Part shown: in pieces, positions 9,945-19,868 of the stretch
How positions within the stretch are numbered: position 1 is the stretch's first letter
How the letters are laid out: every line of letters starts with the position of its first letter
Assembly: GCF_026262505.1 (NCBI RefSeq)
Contig: NC_067203.1
Location: 4,402,001 to 4,466,000, forward strand
From: Trichomonas vaginalis G3
Taxonomy: Eukaryota > Parabasalia > Trichomonadida > Trichomonadidae
DNA: 64,000 nucleotides
Direction: 5' to 3'
Program-made: the position numbers and the translations under genes
The notes under the pieces: model-generated
What the model was told of the DNA's origin: nothing
Database searches by the model: none
The model's input: the letters and a program-made list of their open reading frames with translations, nothing else

Positions 9945-10589
9945 ATGCTTCACGCAACAGAGCTTACTGATGAAGATATTTCGGCGATTCCACAAGATAA
10001 GCTGGTCAAAATCCTTAACGCCCAAATTGATGGTGCCAGAAGTGAGCTTCAGTCTTTGTATTCATCATTAGAAGAAGAAAAATTATCAGTAACAGAGTTA
10101 GAATACAAACACAGAGAATTAGAAGCAATATTAAATGATGAGAAAAAGAAATTGCAATTTAAAGAGAAAAGTAAACAAACAGTAAATAAACAATTAATCG
10201 ATCTTCGCGGCAAGATATCAGAACAAGAGTCTAAAATAAAGCATTTCAAAGGAGGATCTGAAGGTGATACCATAAAAGCTTCAGAAATCGAAAAATTACA
10301 AAGTCAATTAGAAAAAGAAGCCGGTAACGTACTTAAATACCAAGCACTTATCGAAAAAAGTCGAAATGAACTGGCTGCAATTGATTCTCAGTTTGCAAAC
10401 GAACTCGATGCAATACAATACGAAATTAAACTTACAAACGACGAAAAGAATAAAATAATAGATCTAATCGAGTTACATATGCAAAGACTTTCGTTAATGA
10501 AACAAAGAAACGAAGCATGTCTTAAATCCGTTGTTTCACACTCTTTGGATTCCCAACTGACGGCTACATTGGAAGAATTTGCCAATTAA
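9945..10589 (+). CDS. Coiled-coil protein (214 aa)
   Basis: The ATG at 9945 is chosen because a good Inr lies 31 nt upstream; a TTG at 9909 would overlap that Inr. The protein begins MLHATELTDEDISAIPQDKL and from about residue 25 to 195 is an almost uninterrupted coiled coil (SLEEEKLSVTELEYKHRELE). A short tail follows. No membrane segment or catalytic motif. The general appearance (small N-terminal head, two coils separated by GGSEGD) resembles cytoskeletal or SMC-like short coiled-coil proteins, but no orthologue is recognised. It stands alone between the Polinton end and a long spacer. Confidence 0.75.
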   Translation: MLHATELTDEDISAIPQDKLVKILNAQIDGARSELQSLYSSLEEEKLSVTELEYKHRELEAILNDEKKKLQFKEKSKQTVNKQLIDLRGKISEQESKIKHFKGGSEGDTIKASEIEKLQSQLEKEAGNVLKYQALIEKSRNELAAIDSQFANELDAIQYEIKLTNDEKNKIIDLIELHMQRLSLMKQRNEACLKSVVSHSLDSQLTATLEEFAN

Positions 10590-11418
10590 TTATTATTCAA
10601 CATTTTAACTTATGAAATTTAATGAAATTTACATTCACTTCGTTCCGACCAAATTTCTGGCCTAAAACTCAACACAGATACTACATATATAGCATAGATA
10701 TGTAGAAGGCACTGTAATATCTTGAGTTTTATTATCGCTACGAATTACCTACAAAATTCTCTTAAATATCGGCATGCGACGATCAAGAACTTAATAACAC
10801 ACAGTTCAAGATCCCATTCAATAGCTACAATTTTAGAATTACATGATTAAACTTCTAATTTGAAAATAAAATTAGACTAAAAACTTGATTTATACTCTTT
10901 TTATTAAAATATCTTACTTATTTAGCTTGCTTCATTTACATTTTAATTCATTTGTTTCTAAAATTTCAATATCCCATTAAAGTCTTGCTTGATAAAACAC
11001 ATATGGGTGTGAGAAGCATATAAATACCATAGATATGTTTAATGAATTGATATTTGGGTGAACGCTTTGTATGCAAAGTGGAAAACATGCATACAAAATT
11101 AGAACAATATTAGTAATTCACGCCCGTAAAGTGTCATGTAAAGGCGACTCTTAAATGTACCTTTTCTCTATGATAGAATTGATATTTTTATGAATAAACA
11201 TAAATATAGCATACATTGATCATACTCTATCTTTTCATTGTTTCAAAATCTAAAAAAGATCTCTAGAAAAAGACTCAGGTCGTAAATAAAATATTTGAAT
11301 GAACTCCAGAAATACAAAATTATAAAATATATCAAAAATGAAAGGACTTTATTTATATATATAAATCTACATAAAACAATATATAATCTATAAAACAAAA
11401 ATAATAATAAATAATATT
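10590..11418. other. Intergenic spacer
   Basis: AT-rich, no coding signal. A short hairpin (CTACATAT...ATATGTAG) lies at 10681-10703. The sequence AATAACACACAG at about 10795 is one base from the trichomonad 3' intron motif but has no 5' partner. Nothing else is recognised. Confidence 0.5.
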
Positions 11419-14400
11419 TCAATCGAAATCAATTGGTTCTTCAGATTCTTGTATTTCTCTCTGTACAGTTCCTTTATTTACGGCTTCATCGCACATCTGT
11501 AGTATCTGAGAAGCAATTGAGTAATAAATAGACTCAACTTCATTAAATCTTTGTGCGTTGTTTGCCATCAATCTCAAATCGGCGACGAAATCATCCAAAG
11601 TGTCGTAATCTCCGCCGCTTACTCTCTGCGATATCTGCAACAATGTTATTGGATTGGATATCACCTGGTAGTAGATCGGGTTCTGTTCTGGTGTTGGAAG
11701 AACATCGAAATAAGATTGACAAACGGTTTTGACTTTTTGAAGCAAATTTGACATTTGTTCATTTCTTACTTCTATTTCTTCGATGTGATCTGTTGGATCT
11801 TCACCTCTATCAATCATCCTTGTGTACTCGCTATCAGTCATGTTCTCAAGCTTTGCGATGGAGAAAGTAGAAGACCTAGATTTGCGGATAGAAGGCAAAG
11901 ATTCATCCTTTTTCAAAACAGAAAATGGCACTTTTAAGAAATCAGGTAATTCTTCGAACGTAATCAATGAAGGATATTTTCCTTGTCTTCCCGCATCGAT
12001 CCATTGTTTCTGAAGGGCCTGGTTTCGCTCGACATCCATCTTCTGGAAGATCTCGTATTCTTCAGGACTCCTTGCAATCATCCTGTTGATTTGCTCGCTA
12101 GAATGTGCACCGGAATTGTCTTCTGTCGTTGATTGGTCGACCAATCTTTGATACAATCTCTTTCGCTCGTCCAAATTGGAGGAATCATCGAACCTGCCGA
12201 TCTCTATGATCTTGTTTTCAACAGTCTTCTTGTCATCGGCCCTTTCGACAACGCGCTCTTCAATGGAACCGGCAGTGACAAGTGAAATGACCAAAACCGG
12301 TTTTTCTTGGCCAATTCTGTGGACTCTTGACCTCGCTTGCTGGTCTGCAAAAGGATTCCAGTCGTTATCGTAGAGGATAACTGTATCTGCGGTCTGGAGA
12401 TTCAAACCAAGGCCTCCTGCACGAGTACTCAACAAAAAGATGAAATATTCTGAATCTTCTTTGTTGAAATCGGCAATGAGCTGCTGGCGTTGGTCTGATT
12501 TGGTGTTGCCATCCAATCTAAGGTATTTGTAGTCTCTCCATGTCAAAAGATCTTGTAATAATGTTAATACTTCTGTCATTTGGGAGAAAATGAGAATTCT
12601 GTGGCCTGTTGCTTTGAGTTTCGGAAGAATTCGGTCGAGAACTTCGCATTTTCCGGATGTTCTAACTAAATCCAAGTTTACAAACCATGTATCGTAGAAT
12701 AAGTAGGGATGGTTGCAGCATTTACGGAGCTGCATGGTCGTGTTATCAAGGCGTTGGATGTGGTCCATGGAATGAACAACAGATGACTCTGTAACTAAAG
12801 TATTGTATACAACTTTTTGCCAAGCGGACATCGCGCACAAAAGCTTGCATTCGCGCATCTTAGGAAGCTCTGTGGCAACTTGCGCGGTAGTACGACGGAA
12901 AAGGAAGGGTCTAAGGACGTTATGAAGTTGGGATATAACAAGGAACTGTTCTTCTCCGGTTAATGAGACGTCTCCGCCTGCTTTGGAGAATGGAGCGGAG
13001 AACCACTCTTCGAATTGGGAGTGATCGTTGAAAATGTTCGGTAAAACGAAGTTTAATAACGACCAAAGTTCTCTAGGGTTATTTTGAAGGGGCGTACCTG
13101 TAAGCAATAATCTGTTCCCGCATTTGTAGGCGCTGAGAGCTTGGCCGAGCTTGCCTTGGTCGTTTTTAAGACGATGGGCTTCATCAATAATCAGATAGGA
13201 GTAATCCAAGCGGCCAAGAGTAGCTTTATCACGGGTAGCAAACTCGTAGCTAGTCAAAACAACGTTTACATTGCTTCCCCTAACGAGATATGAATTTGCT
13301 TTTTGTTTTCTCTCCGCAGGGGTTCCTGTATACTGTACGACGTTGAATGCGGGTAGCCATTTGTTAAATTCGCTATACCAGTTCGATAATGTTGTCAGAG
13401 GGCCACAAATTAAATGAGGTCCGTAATCTTTTCGATTTTCCATCAGCCAGGCAAGCAACGCGATACTTTGGATTGTCTTACCAAGACCCATCTCATCGGC
13501 AAGGATTCCGTTGAGATGTGAAAGATACAATGAAACAAGCCATTGTAAACCTTTCAATTGGTAATCTTTGAGTTGTCCGTTGAGGTGCTGAGGCTGTGTA
13601 ACATTTTCTTGAGGTTTCAAGCCAAGATTGTAAGGATTCGAGCTTGTAGCGCCTTCTGTGATTGTAGCGTTCGAAGTTTTGATTTTTTCGGTAAGATCTT
13701 TCATGTATTTATCTGTTTTCTCTAAGAGCATCTTAATACGATCATCTTTCATCTGATCGACGAGTCGACGGTATTCTTCGAAATTATTCTTTCTAAGAGC
13801 TTGCAAACGGGCTGATTCGCTGTTCTTGCCCTTCTTTTCCTTCTCGGAGTTCTTGAATTTGATGGAAAGTGCATGGTTGAGCTCAGCAAGCGATTTAAAT
13901 TTCGAATTAAGATTCTTTCGGAAAAGATTTGCTTGCTGCTGAAGTAAATTCATCCTAGTCGATTTCTTCGATCTCTCAACGCTGGTGACAATGTCATACA
14001 CCGCATGGATACCGATATGTTGTGGAGATATCGTATGATAGTTTTCTGACTTCGAAACTAGCATACGAGATGCGTAATCAGGAAGGTTATAACCTAATGG
14101 ATCCAAAGTGAATTTAACTACATCCTGACGTAATTTAAGTTGTTCTTTATACGCTGAAATGATTTTGACTTCTGGAGCGATGACGGCGTCACTATAAGCG
14201 GCTGTCATCTTGCCAGCTTCATTTTGGCCCTTTTGGGCCTTCGCAGCAACAAGAATTGCCATTCTCCTTTCAGCAAGGAATTCAGGAGGCTGGCCTTCGC
14301 CATTGAGGAATGCCGCTCTGAACGCATTCAATGCTGTGGGCTGCATGGCTTTTGCTTGAGTATGCGGTGTTAAATATTGCAACGAAGAAACAGAGTTATC

Positions 14401-14742
14401 AGTAAGAACTGGCTGATCTTTCGTTGGAATTGGCATGACGCCACGCTGTATTTGAGGCGGAACTTGATATTTGCGAATAACGTTTCTAAACATTGCGACA
14501 CGAAGCATTTTTGTAACAGTATCCTGACTTGATTCTTCGGTATCATGAAGAAATGTTTCTTCTGGCTTGAGAATTTTTAGAGAATCCGCTTGCCTGAATC
14601 TATCATTTGCAGCCACAACTGCAATTGCAGCTTGAAACTCAGGCGAGTTCGAATCGAAATTCGGTCGCGAACACTCTGATTTAATCCATTGAATAATCAT
14701 ATCAATATCAAGCTCCGATGGGAGATTGATTGATGTACTCAT
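11419..14742 (-). CDS. SNF2/Brahma-type chromatin-remodelling ATPase with bromodomain
   Basis: A 1107-residue frame from ATG 14742 (complement). Order of parts: an Arg/Lys-rich HSA-like region (about 130-350); SNF2 N-terminal ATPase lobe with Walker A ADEMGLGKTIQS (about 411), DEAH box IIDEAHRLKN (about 520) and LLTGTPLQN; helicase C-terminal lobe (about 715-825) with LIFSQMTEVL, STRAGGLGLNLQ and ARSRVHRIGQ; a post-helicase SnAC-like segment; and a C-terminal bromodomain (about 998-1085) with NPIYYQVISNPI. This is the domain set of the Swi2/Snf2, Sth1 and Brahma catalytic subunit, which uses ATP to slide or evict nucleosomes in the nucleus while the bromodomain binds acetyl-lysine. All ATPase motifs look intact. 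Length is shorter than yeast Snf2 because the N-terminus lacks long Gln-rich tracts. It stands alone, transcribed toward the 9945 gene. Confidence 0.95.
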   Translation of the reverse strand: MSTSINLPSELDIDMIIQWIKSECSRPNFDSNSPEFQAAIAVVAANDRFRQADSLKILKPEETFLHDTEESSQDTVTKMLRVAMFRNVIRKYQVPPQIQRGVMPIPTKDQPVLTDNSVSSLQYLTPHTQAKAMQPTALNAFRAAFLNGEGQPPEFLAERRMAILVAAKAQKGQNEAGKMTAAYSDAVIAPEVKIISAYKEQLKLRQDVVKFTLDPLGYNLPDYASRMLVSKSENYHTISPQHIGIHAVYDIVTSVERSKKSTRMNLLQQQANLFRKNLNSKFKSLAELNHALSIKFKNSEKEKKGKNSESARLQALRKNNFEEYRRLVDQMKDDRIKMLLEKTDKYMKDLTEKIKTSNATITEGATSSNPYNLGLKPQENVTQPQHLNGQLKDYQLKGLQWLVSLYLSHLNGILADEMGLGKTIQSIALLAWLMENRKDYGPHLICGPLTTLSNWYSEFNKWLPAFNVVQYTGTPAERKQKANSYLVRGSNVNVVLTSYEFATRDKATLGRLDYSYLIIDEAHRLKNDQGKLGQALSAYKCGNRLLLTGTPLQNNPRELWSLLNFVLPNIFNDHSQFEEWFSAPFSKAGGDVSLTGEEQFLVISQLHNVLRPFLFRRTTAQVATELPKMRECKLLCAMSAWQKVVYNTLVTESSVVHSMDHIQRLDNTTMQLRKCCNHPYLFYDTWFVNLDLVRTSGKCEVLDRILPKLKATGHRILIFSQMTEVLTLLQDLLTWRDYKYLRLDGNTKSDQRQQLIADFNKEDSEYFIFLLSTRAGGLGLNLQTADTVILYDNDWNPFADQQARSRVHRIGQEKPVLVISLVTAGSIEERVVERADDKKTVENKIIEIGRFDDSSNLDERKRLYQRLVDQSTTEDNSGAHSSEQINRMIARSPEEYEIFQKMDVERNQALQKQWIDAGRQGKYPSLITFEELPDFLKVPFSVLKKDESLPSIRKSRSSTFSIAKLENMTDSEYTRMIDRGEDPTDHIEEIEVRNEQMSNLLQKVKTVCQSYFDVLPTPEQNPIYYQVISNPITLLQISQRVSGGDYDTLDDFVADLRLMANNAQRFNEVESIYYSIASQILQMCDEAVNKGTVQREIQESEEPIDFD

Positions 14743-15097
14743 TGGATTTGAAAATCTAATTTACAATAATCGTCGCACACCTGTGAATCAGCAAAAGTAA
14801 ACTATAAATTAATAATGCTTTACGGATGTATATTTCAAATAACTCGGAATATTGATGGAATGGAATAAAAACAATTTTATTTTTTTCACAACATCTAAAA
14901 AATTAATAATCAAAACGACTATAATTGTAATAAACAGAAATTCATCAAAAGTGACAGCTCTCAATTTTATGACATTTGTAAATTCTAAATTGAATGAGAA
15001 AAATGAAATAATACTAAGCATAATACAATATTCTAGATTTAATTATAATTAGGAAAAAGTTAGTTTTGAGAGTACTTTTCATAGGCATATAGAATGA
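14743..15097. other. Intergenic spacer upstream of the SNF2 gene
   Basis: AT-rich, non-coding. It holds CAGAAATTCATCAAAAGTGACA at 14935-14956 (a 22-bp sequence whose inverted copy is at 16148-16169), so this motif brackets the large palindrome. Nothing else recognised. Confidence 0.4.
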
Positions 15098-16018
15098 AAT
15101 CTTCTGAAAAATAATATCACATAAACTCATATTATTTTCTAATATATAACTATTTTATATAAAAATCAAATTCAATGATCTTAAAAGCGAAGGATAAACC
15201 TCAAAATTTACGAATATAATGAGTGGGAATATAATGCTTATCTATCATAAAACCATATGAAATATCAATTTTTGCTTTACGCCTAATTTTTGACGACAAT
15301 TAGCAAAAAATGTTAAATGTTAACACTCAGTCCATTTGAATATGAAAAATAAAATTGACTTTGATTAAATGTTTTTATTTATCATGCAATTCTTCTTGCG
15401 ACCAAAGATTTGAATAAAATTTCAAAAAATAAGATAGCTTAAAAATAATATACGATAGTGTTTACTAATAGATGAATAGTATATAAATTCTATTAAAATG
15501 GATTTGATCCAAAAAAATATAAAATCAAAAATAATTGTTATAATTTAAATGAAGAAGTAATTTAAAACGATTTTATTTATGATCAAATTTTATATATTTT
15601 TTTGGATCAAATCCATTTTAATAGAATTTATATACTATTCATCTATTAGTAAACACTATCGTATATTATTTTTAAGCTATCTTATTTTTTGAAATTTTAT
15701 TCAAATCTTTGGTCGCAAGAAGAATTGCATGATAAATAAAAACATTTAATCAAAGTCAATTTTATTTTTCATATTCAAATGGACTGAGTGTTAACATTTA
15801 ACATTTTTTGCTAATTGTCGTCAAAAATTAGGCGTAAAGCAAAAATTGATATTTCATATGGTTTTATGATAGATAAGCATTATATTCCCACTCATTATAT
15901 TCGTAAATTTTGAGGTTTATCCTTCGCTTTTAAGATCATTGAATTTGATTTTTATATAAAATAGTTATATATTAGAAAATAATATGAGTTTATGTGATAT
16001 TATTTTTCAGAAGATTTT
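15098..16018. repeat. Long near-perfect inverted repeat (about 425-bp arms, about 65-bp spacer)
   Basis: The left arm, 15098-15525, and right arm, about 15590-16018, are reverse complements with only one or two small length differences (for example AAAAAAATATAAAAT against AAAAAAATATATAAAAT near the centre). The spacer is AT-rich. No open frame is present. A 22-bp inverted motif on the same axis occurs outside the arms at 14935-14956 and 16148-16169. It could be a foldback/MITE-type element or a head-to-head duplication; no target duplication was identified. The very high arm identity implies recent origin or gene-conversion. Confidence 0.85.
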
Positions 16019-16462
16019 GTGTTCTTCTTCAAAATTTTATTTTTTTATTAAAAAGAATCTTTACAAAATATACATTTACTTTAATTAATATTTAAAAACG
16101 TGCTCTATCAAAAGTTCCAAAAATCCAATATTTTAGCTTTTCCGAGGTGTCACTTTTGATGAATTTCTGTTTACAACATAATCAACTCTAAAAAAAAAGA
16201 GAGAAGTTTTTTATGATAAATTTAGATATAAAATCAAAATGAAAAAACGTCAATTTTATTTCATAAAATTCACAAAAAAAGCTCACATATTGAAGTACGA
16301 AACAACGAAAACATGCTTGCTATAATGGTCAAACAGTTTGCAATGAAAAAGATATATTTAATTTTTATACATATTCTCTATGAAAAAGAATTTTAGTAGT
16401 AATTTTTTAAAATACAGGTGTAATATGGCAAATAAATGCATATAATAATAGCAATCAAGGTT
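16019..16462. other. Intergenic spacer downstream of the palindrome
   Basis: AT-rich, without coding signal. Contains the outer 22-bp inverted motif at 16148-16169. Nothing else seen. Confidence 0.4.
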
Positions 16463-16852
16463 CTATTTTGGACCAAAAGTTTTTTCTAACGCTTGTATAC
16501 GATTTTCGAATTCATTACTTTCTTTAACGCATTCATATAACTGAGCAAGCTTTGTTTTGATCTGTTTTTGATATTCGTTATCTATCATTAACTTTTCTTC
16601 TTCTGTTAATGCTCCATTTTTATCAAGATCCTTCTGAAACTCAGCATATTCATTATTTAAGTTTTTCATTTCTTGATTATGGTATACTTGTTGAGTATTA
16701 ATAACATTTGCTTTAATCTTCAGTTTTTTAAGTTCTAATTCTGCTGCTTCTAAGTTCTTTTCTTGCAATTGGAGTATCTTTTCAACTAAATCTAGTTTCT
16801 CGTTCTCATTATCTATTCTTAGTAATGAAGTCCAATTTTCAATTTCAGTCAT
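16463..16852 (-). CDS. Small coiled-coil protein (129 aa)
   Basis: ATG at 16852 (complement), beginning MTEIENWTSLLRIDNENEKL. Nearly the whole protein is amphipathic helix with Leu/Ile spacing of a coiled coil (residues about 15-120), ending ALEKTFGPK. It has no signal peptide or membrane segment. It is divergent from the kinase gene at 17027 with a 174-bp shared upstream region. Family not recognised; small dimeric helical proteins of this type serve in many cytoskeletal and tethering complexes. Confidence 0.65.
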   Translation of the reverse strand: MTEIENWTSLLRIDNENEKLDLVEKILQLQEKNLEAAELELKKLKIKANVINTQQVYHNQEMKNLNNEYAEFQKDLDKNGALTEEEKLMIDNEYQKQIKTKLAQLYECVKESNEFENRIQALEKTFGPK

Positions 16853-16937
16853 TTAGTCACTTTTTAGGCCATAAATCTTCAAATATTTGTTTACTGTTAT
16901 GTTCCTTTTGCGAATAAGTAGGACTCAGTATATGGAT

Positions 16938-16946
16938 TCATTTTTC
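16938..16946 (+). promoter_or_regulatory. Possible Inr of the kinase gene
   Basis: TCATTTTTC matches the trichomonad Inr consensus; its A is 88 nt before ATG 17027, a longer leader than usual, so the assignment is tentative. Confidence 0.35.
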
Positions 16947-17026
16947 TCTGAAGATTTATATTCAGTTGCTTTCAAAATCATATTCTTGGGACGATAAAAT
17001 TTTAAGAAAAGTGCACGTTTAGGGTA

Positions 17027-19615
17027 ATGGATAAGCGAGGAAATCCTCGTGGCAGAGTCGAAAATAAGAATAATATCAAACACATTCGAACTCCAAAGAA
17101 GCAACAAGCAAAGCTCCCAGATCGATTTCTCAAAAAAGAAGAATTAGGATCGGGAGCATTTGGAGTTGTGTATGCAGCTTTTGATCAAGAAACATCTAAA
17201 ACAGTCGCAATTAAATGCCTTATAAACAATGAAGCAATTGAAGACTTTCAGGAAGAATTAACATTACTTAAACGTCTTAAGCATCCTTCAATTGTACCTT
17301 ATCTCGATTCATTTAAAGATTCAAATGGTGCTCTACACATTGTTATGGAGTATGCTGAGAATGGTTCGCTTCTTGATGTCATCAAAACTTACGGTCCGTT
17401 AAATGAAATGATTTGCTCAATTTACGTCGTGCAGATATTACAAGGTTTAGAATATCTTCACAATCAAAGTATAATTCATCGCGACATAAAAGCAGCTAAT
17501 GTACTGATGCAAGGTGACAATTGCAAATTAGCAGACTTCGGACTTGCTTTAGACTTAGACAAATACGGCCATACTCTTAGAGAGTCAGCAGGATCTCCAT
17601 ATTGGATGGCTCCAGAAGTAATTAATGGCGATCCTGTTGATACAAAGTGCGATATATGGTCAATCGGCGCTACAGTACATGAATTACTAGTTGGTAAGCC
17701 ACCACTCTGGGATTTAGCTCCAATGCCAGCAATGTTTCAAATTGCAGGCCCAAGAGATATCCCAATTCCAGCAAGATTTTCACCTGATTGCAAAGAATTC
17801 TTGCAATTATGTCTTAATAAGAACCCAAAGCTTAGACCAGATGCAAAACAACTTTTGGCTCATAAATGGCTTAAGAAAGCTCATGAAATGCTTGCGAAGT
17901 TTAATCCAGGGTCTCAAGTTTCTGCAGATGAGAATATGAATATGAAGAGCATAACTGCTAGATTCGAAGCACTTAATATATGGGAGTCAGCAGAAAATCA
18001 TCAACCTACTCCAGATGAAATGTGTCAAATGTTAAATGAAGATAAGACATTTGCTCACGGCTTACTATTAATTGCAAGATCTGTCCAAACTATTAAACGC
18101 CTTCCTCAATTAATCCAAAATATTTGTGGAATGCGCGCAATTATTGACGGTTTGACTAATAAGCAAACAAAGTTGCAGACGCTCAATCTCATTCAATGTA
18201 TTGTTCCATATGCTGAACAAAATGCTACAAGTCTACTTCTCCACTCAGTTCCTCAAAAATTATTATTTGATGAAACCGAAAAAGGTGATAACCTTCTTCA
18301 CCAACAAATTTCTTCTATGGCACTATTGTTTTCTTCATCAATTGGTCCTAAGTTCTGCTGCTATTCAGGTCTTGTTAACAAAGTTGATATTTTGCTTTCA
18401 ACTCCAATTCTATCTTTATTTGTTCCAAGGCTTCTTCTCCAGATATTCAATGCTCATATATCAGGAAATGTCGGATCAATACTACTAGCAAATAGAGACT
18501 TAATCAAGAAAGCAGTCTACCTTGCATTCAAAGCCTGCCTCCATGCAAAAGAATATCTTGATTTGATTTCGCAAAAATTCACTGATATCTCACCAATTAT
18601 AAATGCTCCTCAACTCAATGAAGGTGATGAAGAGAAACTTAATGTTCTTGGTATACCTTCAGAAATGATGGGAATTGCTAAGAACGTCGTAGCTGATGCA
18701 ATTAGTTTGCTTCACAAATATTCATTACTTTCACCAAAATCTCAAGTATATCTTGCAGAAGAATTTGATCCAATTTCCTACATTATTCAACACAAAGAGA
18801 AGTTCCCGAACTTGACATCTAAAGAATATACAACACTTCTCACAATCCTCAACAATGTTTCATCGAATGTTGTTGCAAAGGAGAAAATCGCAGCTGAAGA
18901 ATTACTTCAACCATTGATTTCCCAAATCACAGGTTCAAGAGAAGATGACAGTGCTACAATTTTACAAATTGTTTCGAACATGATTAAGAATTCACCTGAA
19001 CTTATTGAGTCTGCATGCGATTATGGCATTTGCGTTGCACTTGAAAAAGCAAGAGGATTAGTTGAAGCAACTGTTAGAGTTAGAGATTTAGTTTGTGAAA
19101 TTCCAACAGTTTCTAGTTTTTGTGTTTGGAAGTTGAAAGAAACTACTTTATATCAAGACCTTACAGACATGATAGATTTTCCAATCTGGAATAGGAAAGC
19201 AATTAGAGCTCTTAGTCATTGGGCATCTATGGATTCAAGGTTTATTTCAAAGCATTTAGAAGGAGTTTATGAATCTATTAATCAATTCATTTTCTCCGAA
19301 TTAAATGCGGCTGAAATGAAATCTAGTCATCCAGAATCATTTGTGGATGTTACAAGAATAATGCAATATTGTCCAAATGTTGGTCATAAGATCTATTCAC
19401 CTGAAATTATTGAAAGAGTTATGACATGCTTAGGAAAAGTTGGGGCATTCGGACAAATACAATTCCTTGAATTCCTCATTCAAGTAATTGTGCAGTCACC
19501 ACAACCTTCTCTTATTGCTGCTTCTCTTATACCTCAATTGCTTCCATTTACACAATCTTCTGTGATGCAAGTTCAAAAAGCTGCTCTTCGCGTTAGAATC
19601 TTGTCTAGATGCTAA
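17027..19615 (+). CDS. STE-group (Cdc7/MAP3K-epsilon-like) protein kinase with helical-repeat tail
   Basis: 862 residues from ATG 17027. A basic 30-residue head is followed by a protein kinase domain (about 33-290): glycine loop GSGAFGVVY (41-49), VAIK lysine (near 61), HRDIKAANVL catalytic loop (about 151), DFG in KLADFGLAL (about 170), and an APE motif in SPYWMAPEV (about 196). All catalytic residues are present. The activation segment and HRDIKAAN form are typical of STE11/STE20 kinases. The remaining about 570 residues are Leu-rich helices of armadillo/HEAT type (QVYLAEEFDPISYIIQHKEK). A kinase domain followed by armadillo-like repeats is the layout of plant MAP3K-epsilon and fungal Cdc7/septation-initiation kinases, which control cytokinesis; function here is inferred from layout only. 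Confidence 0.9.
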   Translation: MDKRGNPRGRVENKNNIKHIRTPKKQQAKLPDRFLKKEELGSGAFGVVYAAFDQETSKTVAIKCLINNEAIEDFQEELTLLKRLKHPSIVPYLDSFKDSNGALHIVMEYAENGSLLDVIKTYGPLNEMICSIYVVQILQGLEYLHNQSIIHRDIKAANVLMQGDNCKLADFGLALDLDKYGHTLRESAGSPYWMAPEVINGDPVDTKCDIWSIGATVHELLVGKPPLWDLAPMPAMFQIAGPRDIPIPARFSPDCKEFLQLCLNKNPKLRPDAKQLLAHKWLKKAHEMLAKFNPGSQVSADENMNMKSITARFEALNIWESAENHQPTPDEMCQMLNEDKTFAHGLLLIARSVQTIKRLPQLIQNICGMRAIIDGLTNKQTKLQTLNLIQCIVPYAEQNATSLLLHSVPQKLLFDETEKGDNLLHQQISSMALLFSSSIGPKFCCYSGLVNKVDILLSTPILSLFVPRLLLQIFNAHISGNVGSILLANRDLIKKAVYLAFKACLHAKEYLDLISQKFTDISPIINAPQLNEGDEEKLNVLGIPSEMMGIAKNVVADAISLLHKYSLLSPKSQVYLAEEFDPISYIIQHKEKFPNLTSKEYTTLLTILNNVSSNVVAKEKIAAEELLQPLISQITGSREDDSATILQIVSNMIKNSPELIESACDYGICVALEKARGLVEATVRVRDLVCEIPTVSSFCVWKLKETTLYQDLTDMIDFPIWNRKAIRALSHWASMDSRFISKHLEGVYESINQFIFSELNAAEMKSSHPESFVDVTRIMQYCPNVGHKIYSPEIIERVMTCLGKVGAFGQIQFLEFLIQVIVQSPQPSLIAASLIPQLLPFTQSSVMQVQKAALRVRILSRC

Positions 19616-19868
19616 CAATCATTTGTTCATTATTTATTTTGTTCATTAATAAAATGTTGTTTAATTTATGCATTTTAAGAACATTTTGAATTGAATTCGA
19701 ATGAAATATCTATTTGAGCGGTCAAAATGATCACATTTAAATAGAGTATCTCGATTCACTCTAACACTCTATAAATAATCAATAATATGACTGCAATTTT
19801 TGGATTGTTTCTGTCATTTTTTGCATTTCCATGATTTTAAAATTAATATTCTTGAAGTTTAGTGATAT

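Noticed and set aside
10780-10810. AATAACACACAG, near the trichomonad 3' intron signal ACTAACACACAG
   Set aside because: One mismatch in the branch sequence and no GTATGT 5' site or gene around it.
10590-11418. Possible tRNA or small nuclear RNA in the long spacer
   Set aside because: No cloverleaf, no T-arm of proper form and no known snRNA signature could be found by eye.
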